Shown one piece after another: positions 8,067 to 14,972 of a DNA stretch of 26,282 bases. Where the stretch lies: the NCBI GenBank assembly GCA_965662575.1, contig CBFIHN010000022.1, positions 1 through 26,282 of the forward strand. Direction: 5' to 3'. The first letter of the stretch is position 1, and each line of letters begins with the position of its first letter. The position numbers and the translations under genes are program-made. Source of the DNA: CBFIHN01 sp965662575 (lineage in GTDB: Bacteria > Pseudomonadota > Gammaproteobacteria > Francisellales > CACEW01). The notes under the pieces are model-generated. The model was not told where the DNA came from. It ran no database searches and was given only the letters and a program-made list of their open reading frames with translations.

Positions 8067-9222
8067 GATTAGCCCAGCCATTCTAACCACTATCCAGAAT
8101 GATTTTGTCAATAAGCTAAGTGGTGCTTTTCTCTCCGCAACCGGTTTCGCACAGAATTTATTCTATATTCTTGCGGTCATCGAGATTGTCCTGTTTGGCT
8201 TACTCTGGGCATTTCGTCAAGAGCAGGCCATTGGCCAACTATTGTTAAAGTTGATTCGTTTAGGCATTATTTTTTGGATTATTACAGCCTATCCTCATAT
8301 TCTGCAGGCATTTATTGATGGTTTTACCAAAGTCGGTTTTCATATCAGCGGTGCAAAAACAAATCACTATTTCTTTGACCCTGCTACAATTTGGCAATTT
8401 GGTTTTAATGCAGGTATTGCTATGCTTAAAGTCGCGGTGACGTATGGTAAAGCAAATCTTTCGATGGGACTGATTTACATTATTCTTGGTTTTGGCACGT
8501 TAATGCTGTTTGGTTTTATCGGTGCGCAAATTATTTTTTTAGTTGCCTCATTCTATATCGTATCACTCTTAGCGCTTATTTTAATTCCATTTGGTGCCTT
8601 GGCGGTGACACAAAAATTATTCTATCGTGCTATCCAAGGGGTGATGAAAATTGGAGCTGCAATTTTTGCCCTATTGATTGTCTTGGGTGTTGGTGTGATG
8701 GTCTGGAGTCATATGGGTAATATTGAGGTGACGCAGTCAACTAGTCTCAATGTGCCTTTAGGTCTGTTCTTTGCCACCTTGGTCTTTACGGTCTTAACCT
8801 GGCGTATCCCAAATTTAGCCATGTCAGTTGTCGGTAGCTTTGGTGGTGATTTGTGGCCAAGCGCCAATGCAAGTGCTGATACATCAGTGAGTGTATCAAC
8901 CTCAGTTAATGCGTCTCAGGCAGCTGTTGCAACACCGGTGGCCTCGGCTGGGCCAAATGCGATTGCTGCGGCAACCACTATATCACCAGGTGCAAGTGTC
9001 GGGCCTGCGTCAACCTCACCCACCGCATCGGCAGCTAATGTCAGTGTAAGTTCTCAGAATACGACGCCAAGCTCATCAAGCACCGCAACTTCTTCAGGGT
9101 TATTTGGCAGTAACGACAGCGTTGGCAAAGGGGCTGGGTTATCTAAAGAAAATATGAATCAATTGAAACAAACTATTCGTCAAACAATGAAAGATAATCA
9201 GCGTACGCCCAAGAATAAGTGA
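8059..9222 (+). CDS. virB6: T4SS polytopic inner-membrane protein, TrbL/VirB6 family
   Basis: A 387-residue protein. Residues 1-265 contain an N-terminal amphipathic region and about five or six membrane segments (FYILAVIEIVLFGLLWAF, LIRLGIIFWIITAY, LIYIILGFGTLMLFGFIGAQ and others), as in TrbL, which forms part of the inner-membrane channel. An AFRQEQ-type loop and FIDGFTKVG fit the TrbL_VirB6 pattern. Residues about 272-365 are a Ser/Ala/Thr/Val low-complexity tail with few charges, followed by a charged end (ENMNQLKQTIRQTMKDNQR). Extended hydrophilic tails occur in some VirB6 homologues. The order after the trbJ/K slot matches Trb systems. Confidence 0.88.
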   Translation: MTEISPAILTTIQNDFVNKLSGAFLSATGFAQNLFYILAVIEIVLFGLLWAFRQEQAIGQLLLKLIRLGIIFWIITAYPHILQAFIDGFTKVGFHISGAKTNHYFFDPATIWQFGFNAGIAMLKVAVTYGKANLSMGLIYIILGFGTLMLFGFIGAQIIFLVASFYIVSLLALILIPFGALAVTQKLFYRAIQGVMKIGAAIFALLIVLGVGVMVWSHMGNIEVTQSTSLNVPLGLFFATLVFTVLTWRIPNLAMSVVGSFGGDLWPSANASADTSVSVSTSVNASQAAVATPVASAGPNAIAAATTISPGASVGPASTSPTASAANVSVSSQNTTPSSSSTATSSGLFGSNDSVGKGAGLSKENMNQLKQTIRQTMKDNQRTPKNK

Positions 9223-9716
9223 TGCCTAAATTCATTTGTATTGGTAGCCTGCTTTTGTTATTGCTGAGTATTTTGGTGCTGGATTTTTTAGGTTACGGTT
9301 TCACCTATCAAGATAGTGCCAGTATGAAAGAAGGTTGGTATTGGTTCCAGCCGATATATCAGCCATTATATCGAGGAGAGGTCGTATTATTTAGGCCTGG
9401 ACAGAAGCTCTACGCCTATATGAGAGCGCATCATTGGATTGCCAAAAAGTCAGTCATGATGAAGCATGTATTTGCACTCCCAGGTGATTTCGTTTGTCGC
9501 AAAGGGCGAGTATTACTGATCAACCATCAAGTGGTTGCAACTATTATGCGTGATTATGCACCTGGGAAAGCTTTGCCACAATTAAAAATTTGCCGAACTT
9601 TAGGCTACAATGAGTATATGTTAATGAGTACCCGAGTTAAGGATTCATTTGATAGTCGATATTTTGGGCCAATTGCCCGCTCACAAATTTTTGCAAGGGT
9701 AGTGGATTATGAGTGA
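9222..9716 (+). CDS. traF: TraF-type signal peptidase-like pilin maturation enzyme (S26 family)
   Basis: A 164-residue membrane-anchored protein (helix about 5-27). Catalytic features of the TraF/S26 family are all in place: Ser34 in DSASMKEGWYW, Lys81 in VMMKHVFALPGD, the GD box at 88-89, and Asp144 in SFDSRYFGP. In RP4, TraF removes a short C-terminal tail from TrbC and closes the pilin into a ring. Its presence within this operon next to a TrbC-like pilin supports the same job. The ATG at 9222 overlaps the virB6 stop (TGATG) and is preferred to the GTG one codon earlier. Short for a LepB, and lacking the extra LepB domain, so general signal peptidase is unlikely. Confidence 0.9.
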   Translation: MPKFICIGSLLLLLLSILVLDFLGYGFTYQDSASMKEGWYWFQPIYQPLYRGEVVLFRPGQKLYAYMRAHHWIAKKSVMMKHVFALPGDFVCRKGRVLLINHQVVATIMRDYAPGKALPQLKICRTLGYNEYMLMSTRVKDSFDSRYFGPIARSQIFARVVDYE

Positions 9717-10653
9717 AATCGCCAAAGGGCGTTACCTAGACATGCTTAGCACCGCTATGGGTGCTGAGATTATGATGTTCTTGCAAGATGATCAGGTGAT
9801 TGAAATTATGCTGAATCCAGATGGTCAATTAGTCGTTGAGCGTCTGCGCCAGGGTAAGCAATTGACAGGACATTACATCCCGCCGTCACAAAGTGAAAAT
9901 ATTATTAAGCTGGTTGCTGCTTATAAGAATCAGATTACTGATAGTGAATCACCTGAAGTTGCAACCGAAATCCCATTTCGTGGCGCCCGTTTTCAAGGGT
10001 GGTTGCCACCGGTGGTATCACAGCCAACCTTTGCTATTCGTAAGCGTGCATTACAGATTTTTAGTCTGCAAGCGTATGTTGATGCAGGTACGCTGACACA
10101 ATCAGTTTGTAACTATTTGCAACAGGCTGTTAAAGCACGTAAAAATGTGATGATAGTCGGTGGTACCGGCAGTGGTAAAACCACATTTGCTAATGCATTA
10201 CTTGCTGAGCTTGCCGGTTGCGATGATCGTATTTTAGTTATTGAAGATTTGCCGGAGCTACAACTAAAAGCCAAAGATGTTGTCCATATGGTTACAACGC
10301 CGCAAGTGACTATGCGCGACTTGGTGAAAGGATCATTGCGGATGCGTCCTGATCGCATTATTATTGGTGAGGTGCGGGATGGCTCTGCATTAGAACTACT
10401 AAAAGGATGGAATACTGGCCATCCCGGTGGGGTCTGTACATTACATGCGAATAGCGCTGAAAGTGCACCATTGCGATTAGAAGATCTCATTCAAGAGGTT
10501 GTGGTGACTGTGCCACGGAATTTAATTACACAAGCAATTGATTTGATTGTCTTCATTGAGCGCGGGCAAGCGGGTCAACGTCATATTCGTCAGATTTGCG
10601 AATTAAGTGGATATCACAATGGGCATTACCAGTTGAAGGCAATTAATTTTTAG
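9709..10653 (+). CDS. virB11: T4SS hexameric ATPase, TrbB/VirB11 family
   Basis: A 314-residue secretion ATPase. The N-terminal domain (about 1-130) includes VIEIMLNPDGQLVVER and the IPFRGARFQGWLPPVV segment. The C-terminal RecA-like domain has Walker A GGTGSGKTT (151-159), the Asp box VIEDLPELQ, Walker B RMRPDRIIIGEVRDG and the His box TGHPGGVCTLHANSA. This is the normal full-length TrbB arrangement. The start overlaps the traF stop by 8 bp. It is the last gene of the T4SS operon here; in RP4 trbB is instead first, so the order is rearranged. No intrinsic terminator with a clear T-run was seen in the 71 bp before plsY, so read-through is possible. Confidence 0.95.
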   Translation: MSEIAKGRYLDMLSTAMGAEIMMFLQDDQVIEIMLNPDGQLVVERLRQGKQLTGHYIPPSQSENIIKLVAAYKNQITDSESPEVATEIPFRGARFQGWLPPVVSQPTFAIRKRALQIFSLQAYVDAGTLTQSVCNYLQQAVKARKNVMIVGGTGSGKTTFANALLAELAGCDDRILVIEDLPELQLKAKDVVHMVTTPQVTMRDLVKGSLRMRPDRIIIGEVRDGSALELLKGWNTGHPGGVCTLHANSAESAPLRLEDLIQEVVVTVPRNLITQAIDLIVFIERGQAGQRHIRQICELSGYHNGHYQLKAINF

Positions 10654-10724
10654 ATCGGGCTTTCGCGCTATCAAACCCAAGTACCCAGTCACACCATGAG
10701 ATTTAATAATTTGGAGAAAAAACT

Positions 10725-11306
10725 ATGTATATAGCGCTATTACTTATCGCCTATCTTTTTGGCTCATTAAATTGTGCCTCCATGGTTTGCAAAATGTTTG
10801 GTTTACCTTCACCTCGTAGTGAGGGCTCGAAAAATCCAGGGGCAACCAATGTTTTACGCTTAGGTGGTAAAAAAGCCGCTGCCATGACCCTGTTGGGGGA
10901 TGTGCTAAAAGGTTTGTTTCCAGTACTTATTGCTCATGGCATAAACTGCTCTGTGGCATGGGTAGCTTGGGTTGCTTTAGCCGCCGTGCTTGGCCATATA
11001 TTTCCGATATTTTATCGATTCAAGGGCGGGAAAGGTGTTGCCACGACGATTGGTGTGGTGTTCGCTTTGAATGTCATTTTAGGCTTATTGGTGGCCATGA
11101 CATGGCTAGTTGTTGCATGGGTTTCTCGTTATTCCTCCTTGTCATCGTTGGTTGCTGTTATTTTGTGTCCAGTCTATGCGTTTTTTCTACTAGGCAGTAG
11201 TGTCCTTTGGCCCCTATCGATTTTGGCAGTGCTTGTCATTTTACGCCATCAACAAAATATCCAGCGCTTATTAACTGGTGGAGAGTCTAAAATTGGCAGA
11301 AAGTAA
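10725..11306 (+). CDS. plsY: Acyl-phosphate:glycerol-3-phosphate acyltransferase
   Basis: A 193-residue integral membrane protein with about five membrane segments. It makes lysophosphatidic acid from acyl-phosphate and glycerol-3-phosphate, the first step of phospholipid synthesis. The three PlsY active-site motifs are present: SKNPGATNVLR (about 36-46), the FKGGKGVATTIG phosphate-binding loop (about 100-111) and RHQQNIQRLLTGGE near the C-terminus. A GGAG box precedes the ATG. It is the first core gene after the T4SS operon and its end overlaps mutL. Gammaproteobacterial plsY is often next to tsaD/folB, which are not here, so the left junction is a rearrangement point. Confidence 0.95.
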   Translation: MYIALLLIAYLFGSLNCASMVCKMFGLPSPRSEGSKNPGATNVLRLGGKKAAAMTLLGDVLKGLFPVLIAHGINCSVAWVAWVALAAVLGHIFPIFYRFKGGKGVATTIGVVFALNVILGLLVAMTWLVVAWVSRYSSLSSLVAVILCPVYAFFLLGSSVLWPLSILAVLVILRHQQNIQRLLTGGESKIGRK

Positions 11307-13146
11307 TAACCGTCGAGTCCAACAGCTTCCGATTCAACTTGCGAATCAAATTGCTGCCGGCGAGGTAGTGACTCGTCCTGCATCAGTAATCAAAGAATTG
11401 CTTGAAAATAGTCTTGATGCTGGTGCTAGTAGTCTGGAAATAAAAATTGAAGAAGGAGGTATGCGCTTATTGTCAGTTGGTGATAATGGCGGCGGTATCC
11501 ACCCAGATGATTTGCGTTTATCTTTGAGTCGCCACGCCACCAGTAAAGTGTATAATCTTGATGAGCTTGAAGGCCTAACCAGTTTAGGGTTTCGCGGTGA
11601 GGCCTTAGCAAGCATTGCCTCGGTATCGCGGATGCGCTTATCCTCACGCTACCAAAAGGCAGACCAGGCCTATGAAATCAGTAGTGAAGGGTGTGATAAG
11701 GATATTGAGATTAAACCAACAGCACGTCGTTTAGGGACGCTGGTTGAAATACGAGATTTATTTTTTAATACCCCAGCAAGACGTAAGTTTTTACGTAAAG
11801 AAAAAACTGAGTTTACCCATATTGATGAAGTGGTACGACGCATTGCGCTCAGTCGCTTTGATATTGCACTGAGCTTAACGCATAACAATAAGTTGGTGTA
11901 CCAACTCCCACCTGCAAATAATGACTTATTGCAGGAAAAGCGCATGGCAAAAATTTTCTCTCATGAATTTTTACACAATGCTTTACATATTGATATCGAC
12001 GCTATGGGATTACGTTTGTCGGGTTGGGTAGGGTTGCCAACATTTTCAAGAGCACAGGCAGATTGGCAATATTTTTATGTCAATGGTCGGATCGTGAAGG
12101 ATAGGCTAGTCAGCCATGCTGTGCGACAAGCTTATCGTGATGTGTTGTATCATGGACGACATCCAGTATTCGTCTTATACCTTGACTGTGATCCCATGAT
12201 TGTTGATGTCAATGTGCACCCAACCAAGCATGAAGTGCGCTTTCGTGAAGGGCGATTGATACATGATTTTTTATTCCGTGCCTTGCATCGTGCGTTAGCT
12301 GAGGCTAAACCATCAGACATAGAAAAAAAACTGAATGATGACAAGTCGAAAGAGGTTGCAGCCACACAGTCTGGAATAGAGCAAGGTCATCGCGGTACTT
12401 ATACCCCGCAACAACGGCAGATGCCTCTGCGCCAAGTTCAAGAACAGGTTGCGCGCTATCAGCAATTATTAATGAGCGAGCCTACGACAGCACCAGAAGG
12501 CACCTTAATGGCAGAAACTCCAGTGCCATTGCAGCCTGAGGCGCAAAGTAATCAACCTCAAATTCCGCCGTTGGGCTATGCTATCGCGCAGTTGAAAGGT
12601 ATTTATATTCTGGCTGAAAATGAGCAAGGTTTAATTATTGTTGATATGCATGCTGCGCATGAACGGATTACGTATGAAAAAATGAAAATGGCGTGGCAAC
12701 AACAAAAAATGGTTACGCAAGGTTTGTTGGTGCCAATCACTTTATCAGCAACAGCGAAAGAAGTTGCTTTTGTTGAAGAGTATCCTAATAGTTTGGCTGA
12801 TCTTGGGTTTCAGGTTGAAGCTTTAGGTCATGAACAGCTGGTCATTCGTGAAGTGCCAACATTATTAAAGCAAGCAAACATTGAACAGCTGGTCCATGAT
12901 GTCCTCGCAGATTTGATGTTATTCGACCATTCCAAACGTACAGAAGAATATTGCGATCGTGTTTTATCAACCATGGCTTGTCATGGCTCGGTGCGTGCTA
13001 ATCGTCAGTTAACAATAAGTGAAATGAATGCTCTGTTGCGAGATATGGAGTTAACAGAACGTAGTGGTCAGTGTAATCACGGGCGACCAACTTGGACAGT
13101 TCAATCTATGGCCGAATTAGATAAATTATTTTTGAGAGGACGTTAA
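11293..13146 (+). CDS. mutL: DNA mismatch repair protein MutL (endonuclease-type)
   Basis: A protein of about 617 residues. The GHKL ATPase domain is complete: LPIQLANQIAAGEVV, LLENSLDAGAS, DNGGGI, TSLGFRGEAL and NTPARRKFL, then the FYVNGRIVKD transducer domain. A variable Gln/Pro-rich linker leads to the dimerisation domain. That domain carries DMHAAHERITYE (about 451-462), fitting the DQHAX2EX4E metal-binding endonuclease motif with Met for Gln, and CNHGRPTW near the end (about 594), the second metal-site motif. This points to MutL with its own nicking activity, as in bacteria without MutH. The start is chosen as TTG at 11293 with GGAGAG seven bases before; a GTG at 11278 is the alternative. 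Overlaps plsY. Confidence 0.94.
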   Translation: MAESNNRRVQQLPIQLANQIAAGEVVTRPASVIKELLENSLDAGASSLEIKIEEGGMRLLSVGDNGGGIHPDDLRLSLSRHATSKVYNLDELEGLTSLGFRGEALASIASVSRMRLSSRYQKADQAYEISSEGCDKDIEIKPTARRLGTLVEIRDLFFNTPARRKFLRKEKTEFTHIDEVVRRIALSRFDIALSLTHNNKLVYQLPPANNDLLQEKRMAKIFSHEFLHNALHIDIDAMGLRLSGWVGLPTFSRAQADWQYFYVNGRIVKDRLVSHAVRQAYRDVLYHGRHPVFVLYLDCDPMIVDVNVHPTKHEVRFREGRLIHDFLFRALHRALAEAKPSDIEKKLNDDKSKEVAATQSGIEQGHRGTYTPQQRQMPLRQVQEQVARYQQLLMSEPTTAPEGTLMAETPVPLQPEAQSNQPQIPPLGYAIAQLKGIYILAENEQGLIIVDMHAAHERITYEKMKMAWQQQKMVTQGLLVPITLSATAKEVAFVEEYPNSLADLGFQVEALGHEQLVIREVPTLLKQANIEQLVHDVLADLMLFDHSKRTEEYCDRVLSTMACHGSVRANRQLTISEMNALLRDMELTERSGQCNHGRPTWTVQSMAELDKLFLRGR

Positions 13147-13288
13147 CTAGGGGGCAGAGAGCACCTTCGTGGGAATGGGCTTTTGCTCACCATCGAGACG
13201 TGCTGATGACATAAAGCAACGAGGTGCAGATAAGCCGAGAGAGTGACTCTCAGCGAAAATTCCTCGTTGCTTCTTGCGGTGGGATAGT
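13147..13288. other. Structured convergent gap between mutL and rplI
   Basis: A non-coding stretch between two genes that converge. It has an 11-bp perfect inverted repeat, AAGCAACGAGG (13214-13224) with CCTCGTTGCTT (13262-13272), enclosing a smaller hairpin GAGAG-TGA-CTCTC (13239-13251). A second pairing, GCACCTTCGT (13161-13170) with ACGAGGTGC (13219-13227, one bulge), would compete for the same ACGAGG bases. There is no T-run on either strand, so it is not a classical terminator. Could be a dispersed repeat, a Rho/processing site or a 3' UTR-derived RNA. Confidence 0.4.
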
Positions 13289-13735
13289 CTATTCAGCCAC
13301 AACCTGAATAGTCAACATAATTTCAACATCACTGTGTAGCCCTAAAGTAATATCGTATTCACCAATTTGGCGAATGACACCCTCAGGTAAGCGTACTTCG
13401 TGCTTGCCAACTTCGATACCTTTGGCGCTAATTGCTTCTGCTAAATCTCGGGTACCTATCGAGCCAAATAATTTGCCACCTTCACCAGCGCGCGCTTCAA
13501 TGATGATATTTAAAGCAGCTAGTTTTTGCGCTCTTTGTTCAGCGGCAGTTTTCTTTTCTGCGGCAATTTTTTCAAGTTCCGCACGCTTGCTTTCGAACTC
13601 AAGCAAGTTTTGCTTGGTTGCAAATAACGCTTTGCTTTGTGGAATTAAAAAATTACGCGCATAGCCTGGCTTCACATGAACAATTTCACCTAAATCACCT
13701 AGGTTACGAATCTTTTCTTTCAAAATAACTTGCAT
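13289..13735 (-). CDS. rplI: 50S ribosomal protein bL9
   Basis: A 148-residue protein with the diagnostic start MQVILKEKIRNLGDLGEIV and KPGYARNFLIPQSKA, a long charged connecting helix (about 41-74, rich in Glu, Lys, Ala) and the C-terminal rRNA-binding domain (SIGTRDLAEAI, HEVRLPEGVIRQIGEYDI). Complete and of normal length. It is the last gene of the rpsF-rpsR-rplI operon, 15 bp after rpsR, with a GGGAGG box before the ATG. bL9 binds 23S rRNA near the L1 stalk and affects reading-frame maintenance. Confidence 0.98.
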   Translation of the reverse strand: MQVILKEKIRNLGDLGEIVHVKPGYARNFLIPQSKALFATKQNLLEFESKRAELEKIAAEKKTAAEQRAQKLAALNIIIEARAGEGGKLFGSIGTRDLAEAISAKGIEVGKHEVRLPEGVIRQIGEYDITLGLHSDVEIMLTIQVVAE

Positions 13736-13750
13736 GATAAAACCTCCCGC

Positions 13751-13975
13751 TTATTGGTGGCGATCGCAATAAGGCAGCAACGCAATATAGCGTGCGCGCT
13801 TAATCGCAGTGGATAGCTGACGCTGGTATTTTGGCTTGGTGCCTGTAATACGGCTAGGGACAATTTTACCACTTTCAGAAATATATCCTTTTAAGGTTGC
13901 AATATCTTTATAGTCGATGCTTTTGACACCCTCTTGACTGAAACGGCAGACTTTACGACGACGGAAGTTGCTCAT
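13751..13975 (-). CDS. rpsR: 30S ribosomal protein bS18
   Basis: A 74-residue basic protein with the family core RRKVCRFSQEG, IDYKDIATLKGYISESGKIVPSRITG and RQLSTAIKRARYIALLPY. It binds bS6 and 16S rRNA in the small-subunit platform. The ATG overlaps the rpsF stop by 4 bases (ATGA), so translation of the two partner proteins is probably coupled. In enterics priB lies between rpsF and rpsR; here it is absent. Confidence 0.97.
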   Translation of the reverse strand: MSNFRRRKVCRFSQEGVKSIDYKDIATLKGYISESGKIVPSRITGTKPKYQRQLSTAIKRARYIALLPYCDRHQ

Positions 13976-14316
13976 GCGCGCTCTCCTTGTTTTTCAGCGT
14001 CTTTAGCCACAATCACTGATGGTTCAGTAAGGGCTTCATCGCATTGGATAATCATGTTGCGAAGTACAATATCATTGAAACGAAAGGCATCTTTTAACTC
14101 ATTCAATGCCTCATTGTCGCACTCGATATTCATTAAAACGTAATGTGCTTTGTGTAACTTAACAATAGGGTAAGCTAATTGACGGCGACCCCAATCTTCA
14201 AGACGGTGGATCTGACCTTTATGGCCTTCAATAATGCTACGATATTTATCGATCATGCCTTTGACTTGATCGCTTTGGTCGGGATGAACCAAAAAGACGA
14301 CTTCATAATGACGCAT
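13972..14316 (-). CDS. rpsF: 30S ribosomal protein bS6
   Basis: A 114-residue protein starting MRHYEVVFLVHPDQSDQV, with RLEDWGRRQLAYPI and KAHYVLMNIECD, typical of bS6. The C-terminal tail after about residue 95 is short and charged (KDAEKQGERA), without the long Glu run that E. coli modifies through RimK. An AAGGAG box lies before the ATG. It heads the operon with rpsR and rplI and is read from a promoter that faces away from rpsO. The leader contains a hairpin where S6:S18 feedback could act. Confidence 0.97.
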   Translation of the reverse strand: MRHYEVVFLVHPDQSDQVKGMIDKYRSIIEGHKGQIHRLEDWGRRQLAYPIVKLHKAHYVLMNIECDNEALNELKDAFRFNDIVLRNMIIQCDEALTEPSVIVAKDAEKQGERA

Positions 14317-14344
14317 AGTAACTCCTTATGGATTATAAAAATAA

Positions 14345-14371
14345 GCTTGCCTTGATTAGGTTAGGTCAAGC
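14345..14371 (-). promoter_or_regulatory. Leader hairpin upstream of rpsF, possible S6:S18 control element
   Basis: On the minus strand the leader folds as GCTTG-A-CCT, a ten-base loop, then AGG-CAAGC: two short stems separated by a one-base bulge, between the predicted transcription start and the rpsF ribosome binding site. Many bacteria control rpsF by binding of the S6:S18 dimer to a bulged leader hairpin. The position fits, but I cannot confirm the conserved bulge nucleotides of the known motif. Confidence 0.35.
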
Positions 14372-14386
14372 AAAGAGTGGGCGCGT

Positions 14387-14415
14387 ATTTTAACTAATCT
14401 GTATAGGTGCCGCAA
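14387..14415 (-). promoter_or_regulatory. Promoter of rpsF-rpsR-rplI
   Basis: Minus-strand TTGCGG (14410-14415), a 17-bp spacer and TAAAAT (14387-14392). The predicted start near 14380 leaves about 65 nt of leader. The -35 box lies only four bases from the -35 of the divergent rpsO promoter. Confidence 0.65.
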
Positions 14416-14419
14416 GTAA

Positions 14420-14448
14420 TTGTGATTTTTAAATTTTTCGCGTACAAT
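14420..14448 (+). promoter_or_regulatory. Promoter of rpsO
   Basis: TTGTGA (14420-14425), a 17-bp spacer and TACAAT (14443-14448). The transcript would begin near 14455, giving a leader of about 115 nt with short self-complementary segments (GCCA...TGGC around 14470-14484). This is long enough for S15 feedback folding, as known for rpsO in other bacteria, though no known motif was identified by eye. Confidence 0.65.
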
Positions 14449-14570
14449 TCGCCACCTGTCGACTCAGCCATAAATGGGTTGGCCATGAATTCGTAGATAG
14501 TGATTTTTTGCTACGTTGGTAGTAGAGACAAACGATTCAAGAACAAATACTAATCGGAAGGAGTTTATTT

Positions 14571-14840
14571 ATGGCATTATCAGTACAGCAAAAAGAAGAA
14601 GTGGTTAAAGCCTATCGTCGTGATGAAAAAGACACGGGTTCGCCAGAGGTGCAAGTGGCACTTTTAACAGCAAATATCAAAGCGTTAGCCGATCATTTCA
14701 AAGCGCACATCCATGATCATCACTCACGCCGTGGGTTATTGCGCATGGTAAGTCAACGTCGTAAATTATTAGACTATTTAAAAGGTAAAGATTTAGAGCG
14801 CTATCGTGATTTGATTAAGCGTTTAGAGTTACGTCGTTAA
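14571..14840 (+). CDS. rpsO: 30S ribosomal protein uS15
   Basis: An 89-residue, complete uS15 with GSPEVQVALLTANIKAL, HIHDHHSRRGLLRMVSQRRKLLDYL and the end YRDLIKRLELRR. It binds the 16S rRNA central domain early in assembly. A strong AAGGAG box precedes the ATG. It has its own promoter and a hairpin terminator, and is followed by pnp, the arrangement seen in enterics. Confidence 0.98.
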   Translation: MALSVQQKEEVVKAYRRDEKDTGSPEVQVALLTANIKALADHFKAHIHDHHSRRGLLRMVSQRRKLLDYLKGKDLERYRDLIKRLELRR

Positions 14841-14857
14841 AGGATAAAAAATTAATG

Positions 14858-14890
14858 AACAAAGGCAACCATCTTGGTTGCCTTTGTTGT
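14858..14890 (+). terminator. Hairpin terminator after rpsO
   Basis: A perfect 14-bp stem (14858-14871 with 14875-14888) around a TCT loop. The stem ends in A-rich/T-rich bases (AACAAAGG / CCTTTGTT), so the T-tract is partly inside the stem and is followed by GTAT. A partial terminator is likely, letting some transcription reach pnp. Confidence 0.7.
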
Positions 14891-14893
14891 ATA

Positions 14894-14946
14894 TAACGAG
14901 AGTTATAACTTTAGCTTCCATTGAGTTAAAGCTATAACCCTCGTTA
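14894..14946 (+). promoter_or_regulatory. Long duplex in the pnp leader, candidate RNase III/PNPase control site
   Basis: Two 22-base arms (14894-14915 and 14925-14946) around a nine-base loop; 19 Watson-Crick pairs, one G-U and two A-C mismatches in the plus-strand RNA. The duplex ends 26 bases before the pnp start codon. In E. coli a leader duplex is cut by RNase III and then attacked by PNPase to repress pnp. Size and place fit that model; no T-run follows, so it is not a terminator. Confidence 0.6.
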
Positions 14947-14972
14947 AACTTAAAATAACAATGAGGAAAACT

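Noticed and set aside
10113..10490. 125-codon minus-strand frame inside virB11
   Set aside because: Runs opposite to a fully supported ATPase gene through its conserved Walker motifs and shows no family features; a shadow frame.
10654..10724. Terminator between virB11 and plsY
   Set aside because: Short GGG/CCC matches exist, but there is no stable stem with a T-run, so I did not call one.
13147..13290. Open minus-strand reading frame in the mutL-rplI gap
   Set aside because: A frame ending at 13147 can be read, but it has no start with a ribosome binding site and its bases are better explained by the inverted repeats.
13374..13664. 96-codon plus-strand frame opposite rplI
   Set aside because: Antisense to a certain ribosomal protein gene, Ser/Ala-rich composition from the reversed coding strand, no ribosome binding site.
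14961..14972. Upstream ATG for pnp giving an MRKT extension
   Set aside because: The AGGA ribosome binding site lies inside this extension and is properly spaced for the ATG at 14973; family alignment also favours the shorter start.
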